Source: Proteiniborus sp. DW1 (GTDB taxonomy: Bacteria > Bacillota > Clostridia > Tissierellales > Proteiniboraceae). Taken from it: a stretch of 64,000 nt of DNA. The position numbers and the translations under genes are program-made. How positions within the stretch are numbered: the first letter of the stretch is position 1; every line of letters starts with the position of its first letter. Shown here one piece after another: positions 9,434 to 17,241 of this stretch. The DNA lies in NCBI RefSeq assembly GCF_900095305.1, contig NZ_FMDO01000062.1:1-64000 (forward strand). The letters are read 5' to 3'. The notes under the pieces are model-generated. The model saw nothing but the letters and a program-made list of their open reading frames with translations. It had not been told where the DNA came from and made no database searches.

Positions 9434-9454
9434 GGGAATAAAATAATTATTCCC
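9434..9454 (-). terminator. Weak hairpin after ade
   Basis: GGGAATAA / TTATTCCC form an 8-bp stem 20 bases past the ade stop. There is no clear U-tract, so termination would be weak. Confidence 0.35.
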
Positions 9455-9472
9455 ACTTCTTGGCTAAGCTAT

Positions 9473-11203
9473 TTATTCTTTTACTGATAAATCAATAAAA
9501 TCAAACTTAGAAACGTCAAATAACCCCTTGTCAGTGACCTTGATTTCTGGAATAACTGGTAGTGCTAAGAATGATAGTGTCATAAATGGATCTATATCTC
9601 TGTTTACCCCAAGTTCCTCATAGGCTATGTTTAGCATCTCAGCAAGTTTTTCATTTACATTTTCCATTGACTCATCAGACATGATGCCTCCTATAGGAAG
9701 ATTTAGACTCTTTAAAACTTTTCCTTTAGAAGCTATGGCAATACCTCCTCCAACTCTAGCAACTTCTTTTATTGCCAATAACATATCTTCGTCACTATCA
9801 CCGATGGAAATCAGATTATGGGAGTCGTGAGCAATTGTTAGTGCTATTGCTCCGTTCTTAAGTCTAAAATCTTCAACGAGACCTAATCCAACATTTCCTG
9901 TAGCATTATGTCTTTCAATAACAGCAAGCTTTAGAATATCTAGTTTACTATTGTTCTTAAACTCTCCATTCTTCACATCTACTTTTCTAACTACTTTCTG
10001 AGTAACTAAATTATGAGGAAGTAGTCTAATAACATTTGCTATATCCTTGTCTAGTCTTATCCTTAAATCTTCCTTGCTTACTTCCTTAATTCTTACAGTA
10101 TCAGTGACATTTGAGTTATCAAAATCCTTTACATCAAATAAAGGCTTTTTGTTTTCACCTACTATTATACCATCTTTATATACCTGAAGTACATTAAAAT
10201 TCTTTAAATCATCTACTACTATTAAATCCGCATTATATCCTGGTGCTATGGCTCCAATATTTTTTAACCTATAGCATTCAGCAGCATTTATGGTTGCCAT
10301 TTGTATAGCAGAGATTGGATCAATACCATTTTTAATTGCAAGTCTAACATTATTATCTATATGACCTGTCAATAGTATATCTTCTGGATGCTTGTCATCT
10401 GTGCAAAATAAGCACCTTCTCATATTTTCTCTTTTTAATCCTCTCACTAACTCCTTAAGGTTTCTAGCTGCTGAACCTTGTCTTATTAAGATATACATTC
10501 CAAGTCTAAGTCTGTTTAACATTTCTTCTACTGTAGAACATTCATGTTCTGTCAATACTCCTGCTGCTACATAAGCATTTAATTCCTTATCCTTTATTTC
10601 AGGACCATGACCATCTATAAGCTTGTTGTGTTCTCTAGCTAGCTTAATTTTATCAATAATCTCTTCATCTCCACTAACAACAGCTGGATAACTCATAAGC
10701 TCCCCTAGACCTAAGACTCTTTCATGATCTATAAGCTCAGCTAAATCTTCTGCTAATAGCTTAGCCCCGGAGGTTTCAAAGTATGTTGCCGGTACACATG
10801 AAGGAAGCATAAAATATGCATTTAATGGTAACCCTTCACTTGAATCTAACATATACTTTATTCCTTCTATTCCTTTAACATTAGCTATCTCATGTGGATC
10901 TGCTATAATAGTTGTAGTTCCTCTTGGAACTACTGCTCTTGCAAACTGTGTAGGGGATACCATGGAAGATTCTATATGAACGTGACCATCAATAAGCCCT
11001 GGTGCTACAAACTTCCCTCCTAAATCAATCTCTTTTTGACCCACATAGTTACCTATTCCTACTATTTTTCCTTGATGTATAGCCACATCTCCTTCCACAA
11101 TCTCATGTGAAAATACATTTACTATTTTAGCATTTTTAAGAACCATCTCTGGCTTTATTCTACCATATGCTAAGTCTATTTTTTGCTTAATTTCAGATCT
11201 CAT
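9473..11203 (-). CDS. ade: Adenine deaminase
   Basis: A 576-residue protein matching bacterial Ade in length and architecture (amidohydrolase barrel plus C-terminal domain). Metal-site motifs are complete: HVHIESSM (HxH), ADPHEI, DGHGPEI (strand-5 His), EHECSTVEE (strand-6 His) and FCTDDKHPED (strand-8 Asp). It converts adenine to hypoxanthine and ammonia, feeding hypoxanthine to the xanthine dehydrogenase encoded just upstream. The intact DGH motif contrasts with the paralogue at 17.2-19.1 kb. It has its own upstream region (11204-11552), so is probably transcribed separately from the xdh genes. Confidence 0.93.
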   Translation of the reverse strand: MRSEIKQKIDLAYGRIKPEMVLKNAKIVNVFSHEIVEGDVAIHQGKIVGIGNYVGQKEIDLGGKFVAPGLIDGHVHIESSMVSPTQFARAVVPRGTTTIIADPHEIANVKGIEGIKYMLDSSEGLPLNAYFMLPSCVPATYFETSGAKLLAEDLAELIDHERVLGLGELMSYPAVVSGDEEIIDKIKLAREHNKLIDGHGPEIKDKELNAYVAAGVLTEHECSTVEEMLNRLRLGMYILIRQGSAARNLKELVRGLKRENMRRCLFCTDDKHPEDILLTGHIDNNVRLAIKNGIDPISAIQMATINAAECYRLKNIGAIAPGYNADLIVVDDLKNFNVLQVYKDGIIVGENKKPLFDVKDFDNSNVTDTVRIKEVSKEDLRIRLDKDIANVIRLLPHNLVTQKVVRKVDVKNGEFKNNSKLDILKLAVIERHNATGNVGLGLVEDFRLKNGAIALTIAHDSHNLISIGDSDEDMLLAIKEVARVGGGIAIASKGKVLKSLNLPIGGIMSDESMENVNEKLAEMLNIAYEELGVNRDIDPFMTLSFLALPVIPEIKVTDKGLFDVSKFDFIDLSVKE

Positions 11204-11552
11204 AAAATCAACCCCTTATACAATTATATTCTTTCATGGTTTCATTACATCAATAAAAATAAAAGTTTTTATCAATATATTAGAAATTAAGGAGACTTCT
11301 TTGAATTTCTCTGACGAAAAGAAAACCTTTAATAATAAAAAACATAAAAACAAGACTTTACTATTAGTTATAAGAAAAGCTTCTATCGAGCATTAAAAAT
11401 CAAGGAGGCTTTTCTTGAAGCTCAATGAAGAAAAGTTCTTGCTTATATAGATTATAAAGTAAAGTTTTCTTATTGGTTATAACAATGCATTCAGAAGAAA
11501 AAATTTTTCTCCTGAATGCTAGTTAGTTCATATGTTATTACATAATCATTGT
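11204..11552 (-). repeat. ade upstream region with two degenerate tandem repeats
   Basis: This 349-base gap separates ade from xdh. Two imperfect direct repeats of about 90-95 bases lie at 11279-11373 and 11392-11481; both begin with an ATTA(G/A)AAAT(T/C)AAGGAG(A/G)CTT-like core and end in T(A/G)GTTATAA. The ade promoter must lie here, but no convincing -35/-10 pair stands out. Next to the xdh stop an inverted repeat (GCATTCAG 11487-11494, CTGAATGC 11512-11519) with complementary A/T-rich inner arms forms a long hairpin, a likely terminator for xdh. Confidence 0.5.
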
Positions 11553-12545
11553 TTATCTATCTTTATTCTGTTCATTTAAAGCCTTTAAGAGTTTTTCTGG
11601 TGTAACTGGTATTTCAGTCATTCTGACACCTACAGCATTGTAGATTGCATTTAGTATTGCCGGTGCCACATAAACTAACACAGGCTCTCCTATACCCTTT
11701 GCTCCAAATGGACCAGTGGACTCAGGATCCTCTACTATAATCTTATCTACTTCTGGCATATCCATAGCTGTAGGTATTAAATAATTTGTAAATCTGTTAT
11801 TTTTCACTTGTCCTTTTACTACATTTAAGTTCTCTAATATAGCATATCCATAGCCCATTGCAAAGCCACCATCAATTTGTCCTTCAATTAGAATTGGGTT
11901 TATAGCTTTACCAACATCTTGAGCTACTGTAGCTTTTATTATTTCAACATATCCTGTCTCTGTATCGACTTCAACCTCTACTCCACATGCTCCAAAGGTA
12001 TATGGCCAATATGGTGAGCCTTGGCCTGTTTCGTCATCCATTTGGGTGGAATGTGCTATAAAGGTTGCTTCTTTTCTTAATAATTCATCACCTATTTTTT
12101 CAGCTATTTCTTTGAAGGATACTTTGTTACTTGGGAAAGTTTTATTATACACATATCCTCCCTTAACAACTAAACCAGTATCACTATTTACTCCTAGTAT
12201 CTCTACTGCTGTTTTTACTATATCAAGCTTTAATGACTCTGCAGCTCTTTTTATGGCATTACCTGTATTATATGTCTGTCTGCTGGCTGCTGCTGTTCCT
12301 GAATCAGGTGTAATACTAGTATCTTCATTTATAAAAACAATATCTTCTACTTTAAGTCCTAAGACCTCTGCAGGTATCTGGCTCATTATTGTCTTTGCAC
12401 CCTGTCCAACCTCTGTAGCCCCAACATAAATTGCTACCTTGCCATCTTTTCTTAACTCAGCAATGGCATTTGAAACATCTGGGAACCCATTACCATATCC
12501 TGTTCCATAAAACATTGTTGCAAAACCTATTCCTCTCTTTTTCAT
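11553..12545 (-). CDS. Xanthine dehydrogenase molybdenum subunit, C-terminal half
   Basis: A 330-residue protein equal to the C-terminal part of a xanthine-dehydrogenase molybdopterin subunit. It starts with KKRGIGFATMFYGTGYGNG and ends with the conserved PFGAKGIGEP loop (about residue 275), which contains the catalytic glutamate, followed by YVAPAILNAIYNAVG. Its ATG overlaps the upstream stop codon as ATGA, so the two halves are co-translated. Together with the 425-residue partner it totals 755 residues, the usual size of the one-piece subunit. A similar two-piece arrangement is known for nicotinate dehydrogenase of Eubacterium barkeri (NdhL/NdhM); I read this as a genuine split subunit and not a recent frameshift. 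Confidence 0.85.
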   Translation of the reverse strand: MKKRGIGFATMFYGTGYGNGFPDVSNAIAELRKDGKVAIYVGATEVGQGAKTIMSQIPAEVLGLKVEDIVFINEDTSITPDSGTAAASRQTYNTGNAIKRAAESLKLDIVKTAVEILGVNSDTGLVVKGGYVYNKTFPSNKVSFKEIAEKIGDELLRKEATFIAHSTQMDDETGQGSPYWPYTFGACGVEVEVDTETGYVEIIKATVAQDVGKAINPILIEGQIDGGFAMGYGYAILENLNVVKGQVKNNRFTNYLIPTAMDMPEVDKIIVEDPESTGPFGAKGIGEPVLVYVAPAILNAIYNAVGVRMTEIPVTPEKLLKALNEQNKDR

Positions 12546-13819
12546 TGAGCTACACCACCTTTAAATCTTTCTATAAAGTTCATCTTTTTCTCTACTTCGT
12601 CTATGCATCTCTCTAGAGGAACACTCTCACTTAATATTTGTCCCGTAGCCGTTTCAGAATCTACTCTAAATATGTTCTTTAATCTAAATGTAATTGGATC
12701 CATACCTAATTTTTCTGCTAATATATCCATCTGTTGCTCATAAGCAAGAGGTGGTTGAGTAGCTCCAAAGCCCCTCATAGCACCTGCAAAAGGATTATTT
12801 GTATATACAGCATAGCTATCTACTTTCACATTTGGTATCTCATAAGGACCAGAAGCATGAACTCCTGCTTTTCTCATAACATTTATAGCCCATGAAGCAT
12901 AAGCTCCTGTATCTCCTATTAATGTAGCTTCCATAGCTAATAGTTTGCCATCTTTTGTGGCACCTGTCTTATATTTCATTTTAACCGAGTGTCTTTTACA
13001 GTGTGCTTCAAAGGATTCTTCTCTTGATAGTATTATTTTTACAGGCCTACCTGTAAGCTTGGTAGCTATTGCCAGATGAATCTGTACAGTTATATCCTCC
13101 CTGCCTCCAAAAGCACCTCCAACAGCAGGGTTGATTATTTTAACTTTTTCTGTTGGCATACCTAAAGCTTCAGCAACTTCTATTTGATCAAAGTGAGGAT
13201 ATTGAGTTGCAACTGCAACAACTACTGTTCCATCTTCCTCCATATATGCAACTCCAGCTTCAGGCTGTAAGAAGGCATGATCAATCATTGGTACATAGTA
13301 CTCGTTTTCCGCTATTACATCACATTCTTTAAATGCTTCTTCTACATTTCCTTTTCTAATTTTATAATGATATACTACATTGCTATTACCTTCATGAATT
13401 TGTGGTGCTGTTTCCTTCATAGCTTCTTCAGGGTCAAATAATGCTTCTATTTCTTCATATTCAACTTTAATAGCTTTGAGAGCCTCATATGCTATTTTTT
13501 CAGACTCAGCAACTACTAATGCTATCGGATCTCCTATTCTTCTTACTTTTTTATTGCAGAATACTTCGTGGTCTTTAAATAAAACTCCATGACTATTGTG
13601 ACCAGGCACATCTTTTGCTGTTAATATCCTTACTACACCTTCTATTTTTAACGCTTCAGTTAAATCTAATGTAAAATATGCATGAGGTTTTGTAGATCTT
13701 AGAGTTTTAGCATATAGCATATTATCCATATAAATATCTTGGGGATATACTGCTTTTCCTGTAACCTTAGAAAGTCCATCTACTCTAATTACACTTTTAC
13801 CTACTACATCTAGTTTCAC
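12542..13819 (-). CDS. Xanthine dehydrogenase molybdenum subunit, N-terminal half
   Basis: A 425-residue protein equal to the N-terminal part of the molybdopterin subunit of xanthine-oxidase-type hydroxylases. It contains the small aldehyde-oxidase/xanthine-dehydrogenase hammerhead domain (about residues 20-130), then GGAFGGRED near 240 and AMRGFGATQPPLAYEQ near 355, both molybdopterin contacts. The chain stops before the region that carries the catalytic Glu, which is supplied by the overlapping next gene. Neighbours supply Fe-S and FAD subunits. Likely substrate is hypoxanthine or xanthine because of adenine deaminase and purine permease next door; another purine or N-heterocycle is possible. 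Confidence 0.85.
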   Translation of the reverse strand: MKLDVVGKSVIRVDGLSKVTGKAVYPQDIYMDNMLYAKTLRSTKPHAYFTLDLTEALKIEGVVRILTAKDVPGHNSHGVLFKDHEVFCNKKVRRIGDPIALVVAESEKIAYEALKAIKVEYEEIEALFDPEEAMKETAPQIHEGNSNVVYHYKIRKGNVEEAFKECDVIAENEYYVPMIDHAFLQPEAGVAYMEEDGTVVVAVATQYPHFDQIEVAEALGMPTEKVKIINPAVGGAFGGREDITVQIHLAIATKLTGRPVKIILSREESFEAHCKRHSVKMKYKTGATKDGKLLAMEATLIGDTGAYASWAINVMRKAGVHASGPYEIPNVKVDSYAVYTNNPFAGAMRGFGATQPPLAYEQQMDILAEKLGMDPITFRLKNIFRVDSETATGQILSESVPLERCIDEVEKKMNFIERFKGGVAQ

Positions 13820-13821
13820 TT

Positions 13822-14295
13822 CTACTCCCCTCCCTTTAAATCTTTAGCTGCCTTCTCTACAGCATTTACTATTTTATTATAACCAGTACAACGGCAGAGG
13901 TTTCCAGATATGGCTTCTCTTATTTCACTTCTATTTGGTGAAGAATTTTTATCTAATAATGCCTTTGCTGATAATACCATTCCAGGTATACAGAATCCAC
14001 ATTGAACTGCACCTTCATCTAAAAATGCCTGTTGAATAGGATGTATCTTTTCTCCCTTGCTTAAACCTTCTATAGTAAGTATTTCTTTTCCTTCTGCTTG
14101 AAAAGCCATTACAAGACATGAAGCCACAGTTTCACCATCCATAATTACTGTACATGCTCCACACTCGCCTTCTCCACAGCCTTCTTTTGTTCCTAGTAGC
14201 CCTAATTTATCTCTTAAGACATCTACGAGCCTCATATCTTCTTCGATTTCCACTTTATGAACTATACCATTTACATTAAGCTCTATTTTTTTCAT
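13822..14295 (-). CDS. Xanthine dehydrogenase 2[2Fe-2S] subunit
   Basis: A 157-residue iron-sulfur subunit. The N-terminal plant-type ferredoxin cluster motif GCGEGECGACTV is at about residues 40-51 with a further Cys near 60; the second cluster, in the four-helix domain, shows CGFCIPGM near 98 and NLCRCTGY near 132. It passes electrons from the molybdenum centre to the FAD subunit. It begins 36 bases after the FAD-subunit gene and ends 2 bases before the molybdenum subunit gene, so the four genes form one operon in the order FAD, Fe-S, Mo-N, Mo-C. Confidence 0.93.
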   Translation of the reverse strand: MKKIELNVNGIVHKVEIEEDMRLVDVLRDKLGLLGTKEGCGEGECGACTVIMDGETVASCLVMAFQAEGKEILTIEGLSKGEKIHPIQQAFLDEGAVQCGFCIPGMVLSAKALLDKNSSPNRSEIREAISGNLCRCTGYNKIVNAVEKAAKDLKGGE

Positions 14296-14331
14296 AGCTT
14301 TCCCCTTCCTTCGATTAAATCAACATGTAAA

Positions 14332-15195
14332 TCAAATGTTTTGCCTAATAGCATTATTTAGAGCACTTCTTAATACTCCCTTAATAGCTGAGCTTTTAAA
14401 TTCAACTGTAGACCTTCCAGCTAGTCTTTCTGCAACTTTTTGCTGCATTAGCTTAAGTCCATCTTCGATGACTTCTTCAGTTAAGTTCTTACCTTTAAAG
14501 AATGCTTCAACTTCTCTTTCTCTCATACCAAATCTTCCTAGAGAACCGTTAGCTATTCTGATATTTCTACAAGAGCCATCAATATCAAATTCAGCAAATA
14601 CACTAGTACATATTCTAGAAATAGCTAAAGCTTTTCTAAGTCCTAGTTTACTAAATGAAAGTACTTGTCCTTCACTGGGGTTATCAAACTTCACAGATAC
14701 AAGTAATTCATCATCCTTTAATGCAACCTTTCCTTTATCTAAAAATAACTCTTCTACTTTAACTTCTCTTTGTCCACTCTTGCTTTTTATAACTGCAATT
14801 GCATCTAATGCAAGAAATGGTGGAACTGTATCAGCTGCAGGAGAACCGTTGCAGATATTACCTCCAATTGTACCTTTATTTCTAATCTGAGGTGAACCTA
14901 CAGAATGTGCTGCCTCTTTTAGTCCTGCAAGTCTGCTACTCAATAATTTTGACTCAGCTATTTCCGTAAAGGTAGTAGCTGCACCTATCTCAACTTTATC
15001 TCCTTCCACCTTAATAAATGACATTTCCTTTATACTAGATACATCTATTAAAGCTTCAAAATCCACCTTATGGTTTTTAATCTCTATAACTAAGTCTGTC
15101 CCCCCAGCAATAACTTTACCTTTTTCTTTATATTGATCTAAAAGTTCAACAGCCTCTTCAACAGTATTGGGTTTATGTGCGTATTTTATAGTCAT
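14332..15195 (-). CDS. Xanthine dehydrogenase FAD-binding subunit
   Basis: A 287-residue subunit of the CO-dehydrogenase/xanthine-dehydrogenase FAD family. FAD motifs VIAGGTDLVIEI (about 29-40) and QIRNKGTIGGNICNGSPAAD (about 102-121) are intact; the C-terminal domain shows CRNIRIANGSLG. It hands electrons to NAD(P) or another acceptor. First gene of the four-gene operon. A 370-base upstream gap separates it from the purine permease and should contain the promoter. Order and sizes match those reported for clostridial selenium-dependent hydroxylases, consistent with the selenium-maturation genes at 3-7.6 kb. Confidence 0.92.
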   Translation of the reverse strand: MTIKYAHKPNTVEEAVELLDQYKEKGKVIAGGTDLVIEIKNHKVDFEALIDVSSIKEMSFIKVEGDKVEIGAATTFTEIAESKLLSSRLAGLKEAAHSVGSPQIRNKGTIGGNICNGSPAADTVPPFLALDAIAVIKSKSGQREVKVEELFLDKGKVALKDDELLVSVKFDNPSEGQVLSFSKLGLRKALAISRICTSVFAEFDIDGSCRNIRIANGSLGRFGMREREVEAFFKGKNLTEEVIEDGLKLMQQKVAERLAGRSTVEFKSSAIKGVLRSALNNAIRQNI

Positions 15196-15565
15196 ATCTA
15201 TCCTCCTTAATCTAATTGGTAAAAATATTATAACCTAACATATAATATATAACCAAAATGTTCAAATGCTATGTTTTAGAAAAAACTACATAATCCTTAA
15301 TTAAGATGGTTAAGAAGTTTATTGTAAAACCATAGTTTCGTAATTTATTATTCTAATGTCATAGTTTTACAATAAAAAGTGAACTCAGAATAGTATGCAG
15401 AATAAAACATGGGGTAAAGCTTATAGATATACATATTGATAGAAATTCTGAATTCAATTTTTATTGCAAGTAAATATTCTTTAAACTAATAACCTAACTC
15501 TTAGGTTTTGACTTAAAGGTCCGCTCCCTAAGAAGGGAGCGGAACTAAATTCATGAAATCTAATT
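15196..15565 (-). promoter_or_regulatory. xdh upstream region with inverted repeat
   Basis: This gap holds a long inverted repeat (ATTGTAAAAC 15321-15330 with GTTTTACAAT 15364-15373). Read on the minus strand its arms carry two copies of AAACTATG, a half-site resembling the shared element found upstream of the formiminotransferase and cyclodeaminase genes. At the permease end there are two terminator-type hairpins: CCGCTCCCT/AGGGAGCGG (15521-15542) and AACCTAA/TTAGGTT (15491-15507). I find no purine-riboswitch core here. Confidence 0.45.
15521..15542 (-). terminator. Terminator of NCS2 purine permease gene
   Basis: A 9-bp GC-rich perfect stem with a 4-base loop, 24 bases past the permease stop, followed on the minus strand by CCTTTAAGTC and a second hairpin (15491-15507). 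The U-tract is short, so two weak terminators in series are more likely than one strong one. Confidence 0.55.
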
Positions 15566-16885
15566 TTATAGGAAAATATATTTTAATATAAACAATACTG
15601 ATAATATATAAACAACTGGTGATACTTCTTTTCCTCTTCCAGCTATAAGCTTTAACACTGCATATGATACCATACCAAATACAATACCTTCAGCAATACT
15701 ATATGCTATTGGCATCATAATAATAGCTAAAAATGCTGGTATAGCTTCTGTATAGTCATCAAAATCAACCTTTAATACAGATGACATCATAGATAATCCA
15801 ACTAATATAAGTGCTGGTGCAGTAGCTGCTCCTGGAATTATACCAAATATTGGTGCTAGGAATAATGCAAGTAAGAATAATATAGCTGATGTTAGTGCAG
15901 TAAGTCCTGTTCTACCACCCTCAGAAACTCCTGATGCACTTTCAACAAATGTTGTAACTGTACTTGTTCCTAATAGTGCTCCTGCAGTAGTTCCTACAGC
16001 ATCTGCAAATAATGCTGGTTTAACTCTTGGTAAAGTTCCATTTTCATCAAGCATATCAGCTTTTGATGCAACTCCAACTAATGTTCCTATAGTATCAAAC
16101 ACGTCTACAAATAGGAATGTAAATATTACTATTAACATATCAAGACTAAATATATTTGAAAAGTCAAGCTTAAAAGCTACTGAAGCTAGTGAAGGAGGCA
16201 TTGAGATAAAACTACTTGGTAGCTTTGTAACTCCTAAAGGTATAGCAATAATTGTAGAAGCTAAAATACCTATTAGCATAGCCCCTTTAACTTTTTTGTG
16301 TAGAAGAATACCTGTTATTATAACTCCTAAAATAGTTACTATAGCTGCTGGTTGTGTAAGGTCTCCTAATTTTACTAATGTAGCTGGATCTCCTACGATA
16401 ATACCTGCACTTTGGAATCCTAGGAAAGCTATAAATAGACCAATACCTGCTGAAACTGCATTCTTTAAGTTCATTGGTATTGCATTTACTATTGCTTCAC
16501 GTACATTAACAAAGGACATTAATATGAAGATAATACCTTCTATAAATACTGCTGTTAATGCAAATTGCCATGAATAACCCATAATACCACAAACTGTGAA
16601 TGCAAAGAAAGCATTTAATCCCATACCAGGTGCTAATACAAATGGATAATTAGCATAGAAAGCCATTATTAGAGTAGCTATTGCTGCTGATAATGCTGTA
16701 GCAGTAAAAACTCCACCCTTATCCATACCTGCTGCTGAAAGCAAATCTGGGTTTACAGCTAAAATATAAGCCATTGTCATAAATGAAGTAATACCAGCAA
16801 TGATTTCTGTTTTAACATTTGTCTTATTCTCGCTTAGCTTAAAAGTCTTTTCTAAAAAACCTGTTTGAGCTTTACCGTTACTCAT
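15566..16885 (-). CDS. NCS2 purine permease (AzgA/PbuG type)
   Basis: A 439-residue integral membrane protein of the nucleobase-cation symporter-2 superfamily, AzgA-like branch for adenine, hypoxanthine and guanine. It begins with KTEIIAGITSFMTMAYILAVNP, a hallmark of this branch, and carries GMGLNAFFAF and DTIGTLVGVASKADML. About 13 hydrophobic segments are visible. The start follows a GGGGG-type ribosome-binding site. It lies between the xdh operon and the BMC-associated deaminase gene, fitting uptake of purine bases for fermentation. The exact base transported cannot be read from sequence. Confidence 0.92.
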   Translation of the reverse strand: MSNGKAQTGFLEKTFKLSENKTNVKTEIIAGITSFMTMAYILAVNPDLLSAAGMDKGGVFTATALSAAIATLIMAFYANYPFVLAPGMGLNAFFAFTVCGIMGYSWQFALTAVFIEGIIFILMSFVNVREAIVNAIPMNLKNAVSAGIGLFIAFLGFQSAGIIVGDPATLVKLGDLTQPAAIVTILGVIITGILLHKKVKGAMLIGILASTIIAIPLGVTKLPSSFISMPPSLASVAFKLDFSNIFSLDMLIVIFTFLFVDVFDTIGTLVGVASKADMLDENGTLPRVKPALFADAVGTTAGALLGTSTVTTFVESASGVSEGGRTGLTALTSAILFLLALFLAPIFGIIPGAATAPALILVGLSMMSSVLKVDFDDYTEAIPAFLAIIMMPIAYSIAEGIVFGMVSYAVLKLIAGRGKEVSPVVYILSVLFILKYIFL

Positions 16886-17241
16886 TATTAAACCCCCTAT
16901 TTTTTTATTTTTCCCTTTGAAACTTTCCCTTGTATAAAAAATCTCTTAAATAACTCCCTCCCTTCTACACATTTTATAGATTCTCTAAGACAATTAGTGT
17001 CTTAGAACTCATAATTAAGCAGTTAAATTATTTTTTATTCATACTTAATTATGAGCCTGTACATTAATATTTATTATCACGTCAGTTAGTATAATTAAAC
17101 AGGTATAGTGTTGTGATTATTATTACGACTAGTAAGTGCATATTTCTATTATGCACTTACTAGACATAATAATGAAAACGTTTTGCTGTTATTATCATAC
17201 CCAAGTCTCTACATTAAAATGTAAAGACTTGGGGTTAAATG
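16886..17241 (-). promoter_or_regulatory. Permease leader with several strong inverted repeats
   Basis: Between the BMC-associated deaminase and the permease lie four inverted repeats: 16984-17006 (9-bp perfect stem TCTAAGACA/TGTCTTAGA), about 17030-17053 (11-bp arms TAATTAAG-type, loop near 20), 17129-17163 (14-bp perfect stem around CTAGTAAGTGCATA), and 17200-17232 directly after the deaminase stop. None has a clear U-tract on the minus strand. I looked for a purine riboswitch core and did not see one. The permease promoter and probably an operator lie here. Confidence 0.45.
17200..17232 (-). terminator. Hairpin after deaminase paralogue
   Basis: CCAAGTCT and AGACTTGG arms with an inner ACAT/ATGT pairing form a long stem 10 bases after the stop. 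It has no U-tract, so it may stabilise or end the long BMC transcript by processing. Confidence 0.4.

Noticed and set aside
12540-12547. Frameshift breaking the xanthine dehydrogenase large subunit
   Set aside because: The ATGA overlap, presence of a start codon and a known two-piece relative favour a true split; kept as a finding with the frameshift alternative stated.
16886-17241. Purine riboswitch upstream of the permease
   Set aside because: The conserved three-way-junction core (such as a UUUCUACC-type loop) could not be found on the minus strand, despite several hairpins.
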